A stretch of DNA of 29,067 nucleotides from Methylomarinum sp050304855. Lineage in GTDB: Bacteria; Pseudomonadota; Gammaproteobacteria; Methylococcales; Methylomonadaceae. Below the pieces are notes generated by a model, which was not told the origin of the DNA, did no database searches, and was given only the letters and a program-made list of their open reading frames with translations. The DNA lies in the NCBI GenBank assembly GCA_050304855.1, contig JBNLEI010000309.1:1-29067 (forward strand). Direction: 5' to 3'. Below, piece after piece: positions 15,134-22,914 of the stretch (positions are counted from its first letter, which is position 1; each line of letters begins with the position of its first letter). Both the position numbers and the translations under genes were made by a program.

Positions 15134-16711
15134 GTGAAGAATTCTTTTTTTCTGGTTATTCCTGAACAAAAACACGACCCGGATCTGTTAATCTCATTTG
15201 AAGAAGCCTCCCTGACTCAGTGGCTGGCCGAACTGCCTGCTGCAAATCCCAGTTTATCCACCCGTTTATTCCACGATCTGTTGATCGAGATGAACAGCGT
15301 CGCAATGCCTGCTCAAAATCGCCTGGATGCCCTTGAGTTGCTCAGACCCAATTTCCTAACTATTGAGGATTACCTTCGCTCCAGACTGATCAAATCAGGC
15401 TTTCCTAAAAGCGCCAACGACATCAAAATTATGGAAGTCCTGGTGTCTATAGAAAAGCAATTTGCCATTGCTTACTGGATGATAGTCCGTGAATTAACCA
15501 GACGGGATATCGGCTGGTTTCAAGGCAAATCCGTCGCCCTGGCTATCCAGAGAACGATCAAAGGGCTTAGCGGCATTGTTATCACCCACTACATGATGAA
15601 CTCTCCTGTCCCGGATTGGATCTGGATTGATTTGCATTCCCTCTACAAATTAAGTGTAAAGGTCAAAAAAGAAACCGCCAAAATCGCCGACGAGTCATGC
15701 GCATTTAGCAAAAGCATTTCCCCGGAAGATTGCTATAAACAAATTCTGCTGCTCAGCCTGACAGATCCTTCCGGCTTGATGCAAAAAGAATTTCGACTGA
15801 TTTATAACTTTATCGAGAAAATTAACAGCCTGGTCCGCATTGAAAAACAATTAGTCGCGAACCAGCAAGCTCAATGCGTTATCCTGATGGATGAAGACAG
15901 TGCGCCTTATTTCAGTGCATCTGATCTGCCTGTCGACTCCGCCATGATGTTTTTAAACCTCAGCAAACTCTATAAAGCCTGTATACAGGCCGATAAGTTC
16001 AGCAGCGAAAACGTACCGCGTTACAGCTCGATAGAATTGCAAAGCAAATCGGACAAGCTGTCGGCTGAATTATTCAGCTATCTGGTGCAGCGCTGGCAGG
16101 GGGAATCGTTGCAAGGAGCAGCGTTGTTCAGCGACAGGCTGGACCGCTACATCGCTATCGGTCTGGAAGCGACTCATACCTTGCAATATACCGACGCCGA
16201 TAACGAAGGAACAGACCTGGAAATTCTTACGGAATCCAGTTCAGAGAGAGCGCTGTCATGCCAATTTGACACACCCGGAGTTTTGTCGATAGGCAGCTTG
16301 GTCAGCTGTCGAAAAACCGATACTCCCAAAAACATTCGCTTATTGGGCGTCGTTAGCAAAATGACTCTGCCTAAACAGGACAACAAGCTGATCTTCGAGC
16401 TAAAAACGATCGCGCCGCAGTCGTTCGCGGTCAGTTATCTCGATATCGATGCACCGCCGGGTTCCGAGCCGCAAAAAGCGTTACTTTATGCCGTTAAAGA
16501 TGATGAAGACGAAAAGACTTTTGTTATCATGGATTCTTTTTTGTTTAAAGATGGCGACGTCTTGAGATTGTTTTTAAGCCAGGAGAACTTTCCCATTATT
16601 CTCAGAGACCGCAAAAATATCGGACTGGGATACTGGCAATTCGAATGCCGTCGCCTTGCCGAAAAAGCCGTAACAGCCAATGAAAAGAAAAAAGGCTATG
16701 ACTTTATCTAG
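15134..16711 (+). CDS. Uncharacterised 525-residue protein
   Basis: I do not recognise this protein with certainty. It starts with GTG, lacks a signal peptide or membrane segment, and is predicted to be mostly helical in its first 300 residues (for example LDALELLRPNFLTIEDYLRSR, about 62-82). The last 150 residues are richer in strands: VLSIGSLVSCRKT, IRLLGVVSKMTLP, FELKTIAPQSFAVSYLDI, and GDVLRLFLSQENFPIILRDR. The N-terminal pattern (a WLAELP segment, two-helix RLFHDLLIEMNSV, then LRPNF) resembles a family of proteobacterial hypothetical proteins often found with PilZ or other c-di-GMP proteins, but no PilZ RxxxR motif is visible. It sits alone, 185 bp before the next gene. Confidence 0.7.
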   Translation: MKNSFFLVIPEQKHDPDLLISFEEASLTQWLAELPAANPSLSTRLFHDLLIEMNSVAMPAQNRLDALELLRPNFLTIEDYLRSRLIKSGFPKSANDIKIMEVLVSIEKQFAIAYWMIVRELTRRDIGWFQGKSVALAIQRTIKGLSGIVITHYMMNSPVPDWIWIDLHSLYKLSVKVKKETAKIADESCAFSKSISPEDCYKQILLLSLTDPSGLMQKEFRLIYNFIEKINSLVRIEKQLVANQQAQCVILMDEDSAPYFSASDLPVDSAMMFLNLSKLYKACIQADKFSSENVPRYSSIELQSKSDKLSAELFSYLVQRWQGESLQGAALFSDRLDRYIAIGLEATHTLQYTDADNEGTDLEILTESSSERALSCQFDTPGVLSIGSLVSCRKTDTPKNIRLLGVVSKMTLPKQDNKLIFELKTIAPQSFAVSYLDIDAPPGSEPQKALLYAVKDDEDEKTFVIMDSFLFKDGDVLRLFLSQENFPIILRDRKNIGLGYWQFECRRLAEKAVTANEKKKGYDFI

Positions 16712-16896
16712 AACCGGATCAGTTAATTCAATAAATCGACAACAAAACTCCGAATAATTCAGTAAAATATCTTACCTTGCTGACTCTCGTTAACAAGTCG
16801 ATCATTGAGCACTTGAAATGTTTTGCCAGCATGGTAACTTTATAACTTCTTGCATAATAATAATTACAGTCTTATCAATAAAAGAGGAATAACAGA

Positions 16897-17430
16897 ATGA
16901 GCAACGGTGAAAACGAAAACACTAACGAAACGGAAAACCAACCCGAAGTCAAACCCTCCGAGGAAACAAAAAAAGAAAACGAAGCTGCGGATAAAGCCAA
17001 AAATGCCGTAGCCAACATCATAGCCTCATTGATGGCTCTCAGGGAGTCAAACCCCAAAGTATTCTACGGCGGACTCGGCGCAGTTGTTGTCGTACTGATT
17101 ATTCTGCTGAACAGCGGCCCTGAGAAAACCCTGCCGGTCCATCAAGCTAAAGCTATCGTAATCGGCCAAAGTTACGTTTTAAAAAGTGCTAACGCCGCCG
17201 TTCCGACTGCCCCCATTCGATTGGTGCAAATACCTGGCTCCATGGCCGCTTTCGATGATACGGAAGAAGATGATCGTGTCGGTTGCAAATTGATGCCTCC
17301 TGGTACACCGGTTACCGTCGTCCAAACTCAGGATGCTTACGGTAAAAAGGACGCCTTTGTCCAGGTTGAAATGAAAAGCGGCGAATGCCAAGGCCGTAAA
17401 GGCTGGGTTTTAGCAGTCAACATCCAATAA
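16897..17430 (+). CDS. Single-pass membrane protein with periplasmic SH3-like domain
   Basis: The 177-residue product has a very acidic cytoplasmic N terminus (1-35, rich in E, N and K) and one transmembrane helix (about 56-72, FYGGLGAVVVVLIILL). A periplasmic part follows, of mainly beta character. Its C-terminal end (GCKLMPPGTPVTVVQTQDAYG...GWVLAVNI) has the pattern of an SH3-like domain and contains two cysteines, C130 and C164, that could form a disulfide. AGAGGA lies 8 bp upstream of the ATG. I do not recognise a named family. It ends 6 bp before the tRNA-Gly promoter. Confidence 0.75.
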   Translation: MSNGENENTNETENQPEVKPSEETKKENEAADKAKNAVANIIASLMALRESNPKVFYGGLGAVVVVLIILLNSGPEKTLPVHQAKAIVIGQSYVLKSANAAVPTAPIRLVQIPGSMAAFDDTEEDDRVGCKLMPPGTPVTVVQTQDAYGKKDAFVQVEMKSGECQGRKGWVLAVNIQ

Positions 17431-17435
17431 ATTTA

Positions 17436-17463
17436 TTGACATCTTTTTTAGGCGCTCTATAAT
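17436..17463 (+). promoter_or_regulatory. Consensus sigma-70 promoter of tRNA-Gly
   Basis: Perfect TTGACA (17436-17441), 16-bp spacer, perfect TATAAT (17458-17463). The start is expected near 17470, about 12 bases before the tRNA. The following GCC-containing discriminator is typical of stringently controlled stable-RNA promoters. Confidence 0.92.
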
Positions 17464-17481
17464 AGCCGGATAAATTGATGT

Positions 17482-17557
17482 GCGGGAATAGCTCAGTTGG
17501 TAGAGCACAACCTTGCCAAGGTTGGGGTCGCGAGTTCGAATCTCGTTTCCCGCTCCA
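17482..17557 (+). tRNA. tRNA-Gly (anticodon GCC)
   Basis: 76 nt with encoded CCA. Acceptor stem GCGGGAA pairs with TTCCCGC; the discriminator is T, as in other glycine tRNAs. The D-loop has AGTTGGTAGAG, the anticodon loop TTGCCAA has GCC at 17515-17517, and the T-arm is GTTCGAATC. It reads GGC and GGU codons. thiD follows about 100 bp downstream on the same strand with no clear terminator between. Confidence 0.97.
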
Positions 17558-17654
17558 TTTTCTATCTTCCTTTTGTTTACAATATTTTTTACCGCCTCCG
17601 GCATTTTTTGAACGACCCAAGTATAATGGGCCAATCATAATCACCCAGAGCACT

Positions 17655-18446
17655 ATGCATAACAAACGCCCGGTCGTTTTATCTTTTTCCGGCCATGATC
17701 CGAGCGGAGGAGCCGGTATTCAAGCAGACATTGAATCCTTACTCAGTCATCAATGCCACCCTTGTTCAGTCATTACCGGCCTGACCGAACAAGATAGCCG
17801 TAACGTCAAAAAACTGATTCCCCAAGCTCCGCAGGATATTATTGATCAGGCCCGCACGTTGTTTGCCGATTTTGACATTGCGGCAATCAAAATCGGATTG
17901 CTGGGGCATCACGAAACAGCCACCGCCGTACACAGTATATTAACTGAACACCCCGATATCCCGGTCGTTTTTGACCCGGTTCTAGCTGCAGGCGGGGGAA
18001 CCTCGCTGTCGACCGATCAACTCATCGACTGCATCACCCAGTTGCTATTACCGTTGACCACCGTTCTCACGCCAAACAGTGAAGAAGCCCGAAAACTGAC
18101 CGGCCAAAACAGCCTTAACGACTGCGGGCAACTTCTGCAATCAATGGGCGCCGATTACGTTCTGATTACCGGCACCCACGAGCAATCGCAACAGGTTAAT
18201 AACCAACTGTTTCTGGAACACAACCGAACCGAAACATTTTCCTGGGAACGATTACCGAAAAACTACCACGGCTCCGGATGCACATTAGCGAGTGCGATAG
18301 CCGGCTTAATCGCCCACGGCCTCGACCCGTTCACGGCGATTACGGAAGCACAGGAATATACTTGGCATTCACTGCAAGCCGGCTACCGGATAGGACGCGG
18401 CCAATACAATCCCAACCGTTTGTTCTGGATGGAGGAGATACAATGA
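17655..18446 (+). CDS. thiD: Hydroxymethylpyrimidine / phosphomethylpyrimidine kinase
   Basis: This 263-residue ribokinase-superfamily enzyme phosphorylates 4-amino-5-hydroxymethyl-2-methylpyrimidine (HMP) and HMP-P for thiamine synthesis. Motifs are SGHDPSGGAGIQADIES (about 12-28), DPVLAAGGG (about 103-111), the anion hole HGSGCTLASAIAG near the C terminus, and TPNSEEARKLTG in between. The ATG at 17655 is taken; a longer frame reading through the tRNA-Gly gene is not credible. Its stop overlaps thiE by ATGA. I see no TPP riboswitch upstream; the thi-box sequence is absent from the 97-bp gap after the tRNA. Confidence 0.93.
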   Translation: MHNKRPVVLSFSGHDPSGGAGIQADIESLLSHQCHPCSVITGLTEQDSRNVKKLIPQAPQDIIDQARTLFADFDIAAIKIGLLGHHETATAVHSILTEHPDIPVVFDPVLAAGGGTSLSTDQLIDCITQLLLPLTTVLTPNSEEARKLTGQNSLNDCGQLLQSMGADYVLITGTHEQSQQVNNQLFLEHNRTETFSWERLPKNYHGSGCTLASAIAGLIAHGLDPFTAITEAQEYTWHSLQAGYRIGRGQYNPNRLFWMEEIQ

Positions 18447-19060
18447 AATTTCCGCACCGGGGTTTGTATGCAATAACACAAACAGAGAGGAAATCGATCG
18501 ACACCGTTGTTGCGGAGGTTGCTTCCGCGCTAAAAGGAGGATCTGTCGTCATTCAGTACCGCGACAAAAACCCAAAAGATGCCGTCATGCTGGCAACTCG
18601 GCTATTGAACATCTGTCATCAATATCATACGCCGCTGATTATCAATGACAATATTGAGCTGGCCCTGAAAATTTCAGCCGACGGGGTCCACTTAGGCCGA
18701 GACGACGGCAGTGTTACAGCCGCCCGTAAACAACTGGGTCCTAAAGCTATTATCGGCGTTTCCTGTTACAACGATCTGGAAAAAGCGTTGCGAATGCAAG
18801 AAGAAGGAGCCGACTATGTGGCCTTCGGTCGTTTTTTCCCCTCAAGCTCTAAACCCTTGGCTTCTCCAGCTCATATTGAAACTTTGCGACAAGCCGCACA
18901 GTCTCTTAATATACCCATCGTTGCAATCGGCGGGATACTGCCGGAAAATGGTGGACAATTATTGGAAGCGGGAGCCGATTTGTTGGCCGTCATCGGCGGC
19001 ATTTTCGACAACGACCCGGAACAGTCGGCAAACTCCTTTCAGCGCCTGTTTCCCGACTAA
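18443..19060 (+). CDS. thiE: Thiamine-phosphate synthase
   Basis: This 205-residue TIM-barrel enzyme joins HMP pyrophosphate with thiazole phosphate to give thiamine phosphate. Motifs are IQYRDKN (about 33-39), LIINDN (about 65-70), GVHLGRDD (about 81-88), GADYVAFGRFFPSSSKP (about 124-140) and AIGGI (about 164-168). The size is normal. GGAGGAG lies just upstream of the ATG, inside the end of thiD, and the two genes overlap by ATGA, so they are translationally coupled. The thiazole-branch genes (thiG, thiS, thiO) are not here. Confidence 0.95.
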   Translation: MKFPHRGLYAITQTERKSIDTVVAEVASALKGGSVVIQYRDKNPKDAVMLATRLLNICHQYHTPLIINDNIELALKISADGVHLGRDDGSVTAARKQLGPKAIIGVSCYNDLEKALRMQEEGADYVAFGRFFPSSSKPLASPAHIETLRQAAQSLNIPIVAIGGILPENGGQLLEAGADLLAVIGGIFDNDPEQSANSFQRLFPD

Positions 19061-19096
19061 GGGATCTTTGACGAAAACAAAATTTGGAGAGTGGCT

Positions 19097-19570
19097 TTGA
19101 GCAATAATACGCGGAGACAGTTTCTACAAAAAACCACCTCACTGGGCGCTTTCAGCATCCTCGCTGTCAGCGGCCTGTTAAAACCGAATTCAAGCCGCGC
19201 CCAGTGGCAAAGCCAAGATTTCTCGCCAGCCGATTTTGACCAAACCCTGCGGCATTTATTCAACGATGCTGAAATCATCAATAGCGATCAAATTACACTA
19301 AAAATTCCCAAAAAAGCCGAAAACGGTGCCGCTGTACCACTAACCATCACCAGTTCATTGGATAATATCAGCAAGCTTTACGTCCTGGTTGAAAAAAACC
19401 CGGTACCATTGGCCGCCGAATTCTCCTTGTCGCCCGAAGTCGATGTTTATGTAAAAGCCCGAATAAAAATGGCCGAAAGTTGCAATGTCGTTGTGATCGC
19501 GGTCAGCAAGGATCGTTTGATAAAGACCTCAAAACCGGTCGAGGTGACAATCGGAGGCTGCGGTGGCTAA
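19097..19570 (+). CDS. soxY: Sulfur carrier protein SoxY
   Basis: This 157-residue periplasmic subunit of the SoxYZ complex carries sulfur intermediates on its C-terminal cysteine. The conserved swinging-arm end GGCGG is intact at the very C terminus. The N terminus has a twin-arginine signal (NTRRQFLQKT, then a hydrophobic stretch to about residue 30). The middle has the expected beta-sandwich pattern (ITLKIPKKAENGAAVPLTI). The TTG at 19097 is favoured because GGAGA lies 6 bp upstream; the GTG at 19091 is the alternative but is too close to that site. soxZ starts inside the last codons. It follows thiE by 36 bp, so it is probably in the same operon. Confidence 0.93.
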   Translation: MSNNTRRQFLQKTTSLGAFSILAVSGLLKPNSSRAQWQSQDFSPADFDQTLRHLFNDAEIINSDQITLKIPKKAENGAAVPLTITSSLDNISKLYVLVEKNPVPLAAEFSLSPEVDVYVKARIKMAESCNVVVIAVSKDRLIKTSKPVEVTIGGCGG

Positions 19571-19883
19571 ACTGTCGAGTATCAAAATTCGAAGCAAACG
19601 GCTGGACGGAAAGATCCAGATCAGAACGCTAATCGCCCATCCGATGGAAAACGGTCGTCAACGCGACGAGACAACTGGCCGATTGATACCTGCACACTTT
19701 ATTCAGGAAATTATCGTCAAGCATAATGACCAAGTTATCATCTCGAGTAATCTCGGCGGCAGTATCGCCAAAGATCCGTTTTTTACCTTCATGTTAAAAA
19801 ATGCCCAATCGGGCGACAAAATCACCATCAGCTGGGTCGACAACCAACAACTCAGCGATTCGAAGGACCACTTCATCAAATAA
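19563..19883 (+). CDS. soxZ: Sulfur carrier complex subunit SoxZ
   Basis: This 106-residue immunoglobulin-like protein, the partner of SoxY, has the family patterns IRTLIAHPMENGRQRDETTG (about 21-40), PAHFIQEI and DPFFTFMLKNAQSGDKITISW (about 72-91). It has no signal peptide of its own and is exported bound to SoxY, as known for this pair. It starts with GTG inside soxY, with GGAGG 4 bp upstream, and overlaps the soxY stop by 8 bp. moeA begins one base after its stop. Neither soxXA, soxB nor soxCD is in the window. Confidence 0.95.
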   Translation: MAKLSSIKIRSKRLDGKIQIRTLIAHPMENGRQRDETTGRLIPAHFIQEIIVKHNDQVIISSNLGGSIAKDPFFTFMLKNAQSGDKITISWVDNQQLSDSKDHFIK

Positions 19884-19884
19884 C

Positions 19885-21147
19885 ATGATTAACAAGCAAG
19901 CCAGTTGCAGCGACATTTTCGAGTCCGGCCTGTTACCGGTCAATCACGCCTTAACGACAATTCTCAAAACCATCTCGACTTGCCAAGGCTTTGAACAAAT
20001 CGCCATTTCCGATGCCTGCAACCGCACATTATTTGAGTCCATTGAAGCGCCTTTCAGCGTTCCGGGCAACGATAACTCAGCGGTTGACGGTTACGCCTTT
20101 CTCAGCCAGGACATCCCCCAGCACGGGCACAACACACTTACCATTGCAGGATATTCCTACGCCGGTAGCGCTTACACCGGGACACTACAGAGCGGACAAT
20201 GCATCCGCATCATGACCGGCGCACCGGTGCCGGTCGGCGCCGATACGATCGCGATGCAGGAGCACGTTGCCGTTCAACAGGATCAAATCGAGATCGACAA
20301 CCAACTTCGGTCCGGGCAAAATATTCGCTATGCCGGCGAGGATATCCGGCAAGGCGAGATTATCCTGAAACCGGGAAAATTCCTGATGCCGGCCGATATC
20401 GGCTTACTGGCCTCCATCGGCATTGCCGAAATCAAAGTTAATCGCAAACTGCGTATCGCCGTTGCGTCAACCGGCAATGAAATCTGTAACCTAGGCGAAC
20501 AACGAAGCCCCGGCAACCTCTACGACAGTAATCGATACAGCCTAAAAGCGGCCATGTCCCGCACGGACATCGAAATCAGCGATCTCGGCATTCTCCCTGA
20601 CGACCCTGAGTTATTATTGGAGAAACTTTCCCAAGCCGGGGAATCTGCTGACATGATTATCACATCCGGCGGTGTATCGGTCGGCGATGCGGACTATACC
20701 AAAACCGCCCTACAAAAATCCGGTCAAATCGATTTCTGGAAAATCGCCATCAAACCCGGCCGCCCGTTTGCCTTTGGTAAGCTCGGAAGCAGCGTATTTT
20801 TTGGTTTGCCCGGCAACCCCGTTGCCGTGCTAGTGACTTTTTATCAATTTGTCCTCCCCGCAATCGAAAAAATGCTGGGAATCATCGATAAACCGATTTC
20901 TCCGCAGCTGAGCGCGATCAGCACGGAGAATATCCGCAAGAAACCGGGGCGAACAGAGATCGTACGCGGCATCCTCCAGCAACAGAACGACGGCACATGG
21001 GTCGTCAAGACAACCGGAAAACAAGGCTCCGGCATCTTGCGCTCGATGAGTTTGGCCAATGCCTTCATCGTTCTGGAACACGAGCGGAGTAACGTTATTG
21101 CAGGCGAGGCCGTCACGGTTCAGCCGTTTGCCGGACTCATGCGATAA
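19885..21147 (+). CDS. moeA: Molybdopterin molybdenumtransferase
   Basis: The 420-residue MoeA inserts molybdate into molybdopterin-AMP in the cytosol. Visible motifs are SAVDGYAF (about 62-69), MTGAPVPVGADTIAMQEH (about 110-127), ASTGNEI (about 193-199), TSGGVSVGDADYT (about 260-272) and KPGRPFAFGKL with FGLPGNPVA (about 290-316). The length is usual for the family. The ATG at 19885 lies one base after soxZ ends, so translation is likely coupled; the frame continues upstream in the wrong phase over soxZ. Molybdenum-cofactor enzymes such as SoxCD or sulfite dehydrogenase would be natural clients next to soxYZ, but none is encoded here. Confidence 0.94.
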   Translation: MINKQASCSDIFESGLLPVNHALTTILKTISTCQGFEQIAISDACNRTLFESIEAPFSVPGNDNSAVDGYAFLSQDIPQHGHNTLTIAGYSYAGSAYTGTLQSGQCIRIMTGAPVPVGADTIAMQEHVAVQQDQIEIDNQLRSGQNIRYAGEDIRQGEIILKPGKFLMPADIGLLASIGIAEIKVNRKLRIAVASTGNEICNLGEQRSPGNLYDSNRYSLKAAMSRTDIEISDLGILPDDPELLLEKLSQAGESADMIITSGGVSVGDADYTKTALQKSGQIDFWKIAIKPGRPFAFGKLGSSVFFGLPGNPVAVLVTFYQFVLPAIEKMLGIIDKPISPQLSAISTENIRKKPGRTEIVRGILQQQNDGTWVVKTTGKQGSGILRSMSLANAFIVLEHERSNVIAGEAVTVQPFAGLMR

Positions 21148-21214
21148 TATGACGCCTGAAACCCCCAAATGCGATATAATCCGACGATAAATTTAATCGT
21201 GACAGGGTCTGTTG

Positions 21215-21910
21215 ATGCAAAACCAAGTCAGTTGCAACAATTGCGGTCTGGATAGAATCTGTTTACCGCGCGGTCTCTCGCAACAGGAAATCGAAAACAT
21301 CAGTCGTGTAGTCAAAGCTAAGAAAACCCTGCAGCGGGGCGAATTCATCTACCACGAAGGCGATGGGTTTAAAGGTGTATTAGCGATAAAATCAGGTAGT
21401 GCCAAACTGGTTGCCAATGATTTGCATGGAAACGAGCATATCTTGAATATTTTGCTTCCCGGCGAGCTGCTCGGTTTCGATGGTTTCTCAAGCGACTTGC
21501 ACCAATGCTCCGCGATCGCACTGGAGACCACCAGCTTCTGCATCTTACCGGCAGCCAATATGGACGAGCTCTTCCGCAACGTCCCCAGCCTTACGCGCGA
21601 GCTGTTCCGCCATACCGGCGAAAAAGTGATTCTCGATAAAACTCAACTGGTATTGAGCAAAAGACCCGCCGAGGAACGCCTGGCCTATTTTCTGATGAGC
21701 TTGGCGGAACGCTTGAGAAGACGCGGTTTTTCATCCTCCGCCTTTACACTCTCCCTTACCCGACAGGAAATCGGCAATCACCTCGGTCTAGCGCTGGAAA
21801 CAGTCAGCCGGCTGTTGAAAAAATTTCAACAAGACGAACTCATCACCGTGAAAAACAAATTCATCGAAATCAAAAACCCTGCCGGATTAAAGGACATCCT
21901 TGAGCCATAA
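21215..21910 (+). CDS. fnr: FNR-type oxygen-sensing transcriptional regulator
   Basis: This 231-residue CRP/FNR protein has the FNR cluster ligands C7, C10 and C16 (C-x2-C-x5-C) and a fourth cysteine, C109 in ETTSFC, that aligns with C122 of E. coli FNR. It should therefore bind an oxygen-labile [4Fe-4S] cluster. The cyclic-nucleotide-type domain covers about 20-135 (GEFIYHEGD, LNILLPGELLGFDGF). The winged helix at about 170-225 has the recognition helix ALETVSRLLKKF. Its E-x-x-S-R pattern is that of proteins that read TTGAT-N4-ATCAA sites. The ATG at 21215 is used, with AGGG upstream. A TATAAT box lies at 21175-21180, so it may have its own promoter 67 bp after moeA. Confidence 0.93.
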   Translation: MQNQVSCNNCGLDRICLPRGLSQQEIENISRVVKAKKTLQRGEFIYHEGDGFKGVLAIKSGSAKLVANDLHGNEHILNILLPGELLGFDGFSSDLHQCSAIALETTSFCILPAANMDELFRNVPSLTRELFRHTGEKVILDKTQLVLSKRPAEERLAYFLMSLAERLRRRGFSSSAFTLSLTRQEIGNHLGLALETVSRLLKKFQQDELITVKNKFIEIKNPAGLKDILEP

Positions 21911-22083
21911 ACACTCCTTCAGAGGCCACCTTTCATAGCAGTCTTTTTCTGCCTCGCACGATCAATATCGATTCTCCCTACTCCTCTCTAAAAATCTATT
22001 TCAACATTAAGCCTCTCACAATATTAATGTATTAGATTACGGCAAAGTAAAATTAGCCTATTCATCCTTGATTCATTTATAAT

Positions 22084-22104
22084 TTTTTATTTTAAAAATA
22101 AAAA
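22084..22104. repeat. A/T-only palindrome upstream of the DUF4332 gene
   Basis: TTTTTATTTT and its exact complement flank one central base. It lies about 30 bp before the gene start and could be part of its promoter or a protein-binding site. Low complexity makes chance likely. Confidence 0.3.
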
Positions 22105-22131
22105 CTAACCACAATACCAAGGAGACGACTG

Positions 22132-22536
22132 ATGACCCATTTATCCGAAATCGAAGGCATTGGAGCCGCTTACGACGAGAAACTGAAAGAAGCGGGAATC
22201 AATTCAATTGAACAACTGCTGGAAATCGGTTGCGAAAAAAAAGGTCGCAAAGAAATCGCCGAAAAAACCGGAATCAGTGAAAAACTTATCCTGAATTGGG
22301 TCAATCGTGCCGACCTAACCAGAATTAATGGCGTTAGCACCCAATATGCCGATTTACTGGAACACGCAGGAGTTGATACAGTTCCCGAATTAGCTCAGCG
22401 CAAACCGGAAAACTTGCATGCGAAAATGCAGGAAGTCAATGACGCCAAGAATCTTGTTAGAAAAACACCTTCGCTTTCCCAAGTCGAGGACTGGGTTACA
22501 CAAGCCAAGGAACTTCCTCGCGTGGTCACGCACTAA
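22132..22536 (+). CDS. DUF4332 helix-hairpin-helix protein
   Basis: This 134-residue cytosolic protein has two helix-hairpin-helix-like repeats: IEGIGAAYDEKLKEAGINSIEQLLE (about 7-31) and INGVSTQYADLLEHAGVDTVPEL (about 65-87). The I-x-GIG/V and ADLLEHAGV elements fit DUF4332, a family related to DNA-polymerase-type HhH domains. The role is not known; DNA or protein binding is suggested by the fold. AAGGAG is correctly placed before the ATG. Confidence 0.82.
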   Translation: MTHLSEIEGIGAAYDEKLKEAGINSIEQLLEIGCEKKGRKEIAEKTGISEKLILNWVNRADLTRINGVSTQYADLLEHAGVDTVPELAQRKPENLHAKMQEVNDAKNLVRKTPSLSQVEDWVTQAKELPRVVTH

Positions 22537-22550
22537 TTAACAAAATCTGC

Positions 22551-22574
22551 TGAGAGCGATTGAATTCGCTCTCA
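22551..22574 (+). terminator. Hairpin between DUF4332 gene and the next small gene
   Basis: A 9-bp perfect stem TGAGAGCGA / TCGCTCTCA with loop TTGAAT, 14 bp after the DUF4332 stop. No T-run follows, so it may be an mRNA-stabilising or processing hairpin rather than a full terminator. Confidence 0.45.
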
Positions 22575-22607
22575 CTCCATCGTACTTTCAATCTAGAAAT
22601 TTTTAAC

Positions 22608-22904
22608 ATGCCTTCCAATCAATCCAAACGTCAGCATGAACGTCGCACCAAGGAAAGACGTGCGGAAGATTATCCGTTCGGAAGTCAGGAATGGCTAGAC
22701 AGAATCAAACAGGAAAATCTGCTTTGGCCCAAGTACGATCGCCGACGTAGCGACCGCCGCAAGGCCGAGCGCAGACAAGTCGATATGGACACGCCCTCCG
22801 CTTTCAAAAAACCGAAAATTAATGTACTAAGGTTTCAAAACATTCTGACAGATGAGGAAAAACAAATGCTTAACGATTTAATTCAGAAGGATAGGTCCAA
22901 CTGA
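22608..22904 (+). CDS. Small arginine-rich hypothetical protein
   Basis: The 98 residues are strongly basic, with repeated RR pairs (RRTKERRAED and DRRRSDRRKAERRQ, about 12-21 and 45-58) and a C-terminal amphipathic segment (ILTDEEKQMLNDLIQ). The middle contains FGSQEWLDRIKQENLLWPKYD. Basic clusters suggest binding to nucleic acid or anionic surfaces. I do not recognise a named family. The ATG is at 22608 with only AGAAA upstream; the frame runs further upstream from a TTG inside the hairpin region. It converges on the coiled-coil gene with a 10-bp gap. Confidence 0.65.
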   Translation: MPSNQSKRQHERRTKERRAEDYPFGSQEWLDRIKQENLLWPKYDRRRSDRRKAERRQVDMDTPSAFKKPKINVLRFQNILTDEEKQMLNDLIQKDRSN

Positions 22905-22914
22905 TCGGTTGCCC

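Noticed and set aside
17558..17654. TPP riboswitch before thiD
   Set aside because: The 97-bp gap lacks the conserved CTGAGA...ACCTGATC-type thi box and is too short for the full aptamer plus expression platform.
17475..17654. N-terminal extension of thiD through the tRNA-Gly gene
   Set aside because: The extension is simply the tRNA read as protein; ThiD homology begins at the ATG at 17655.
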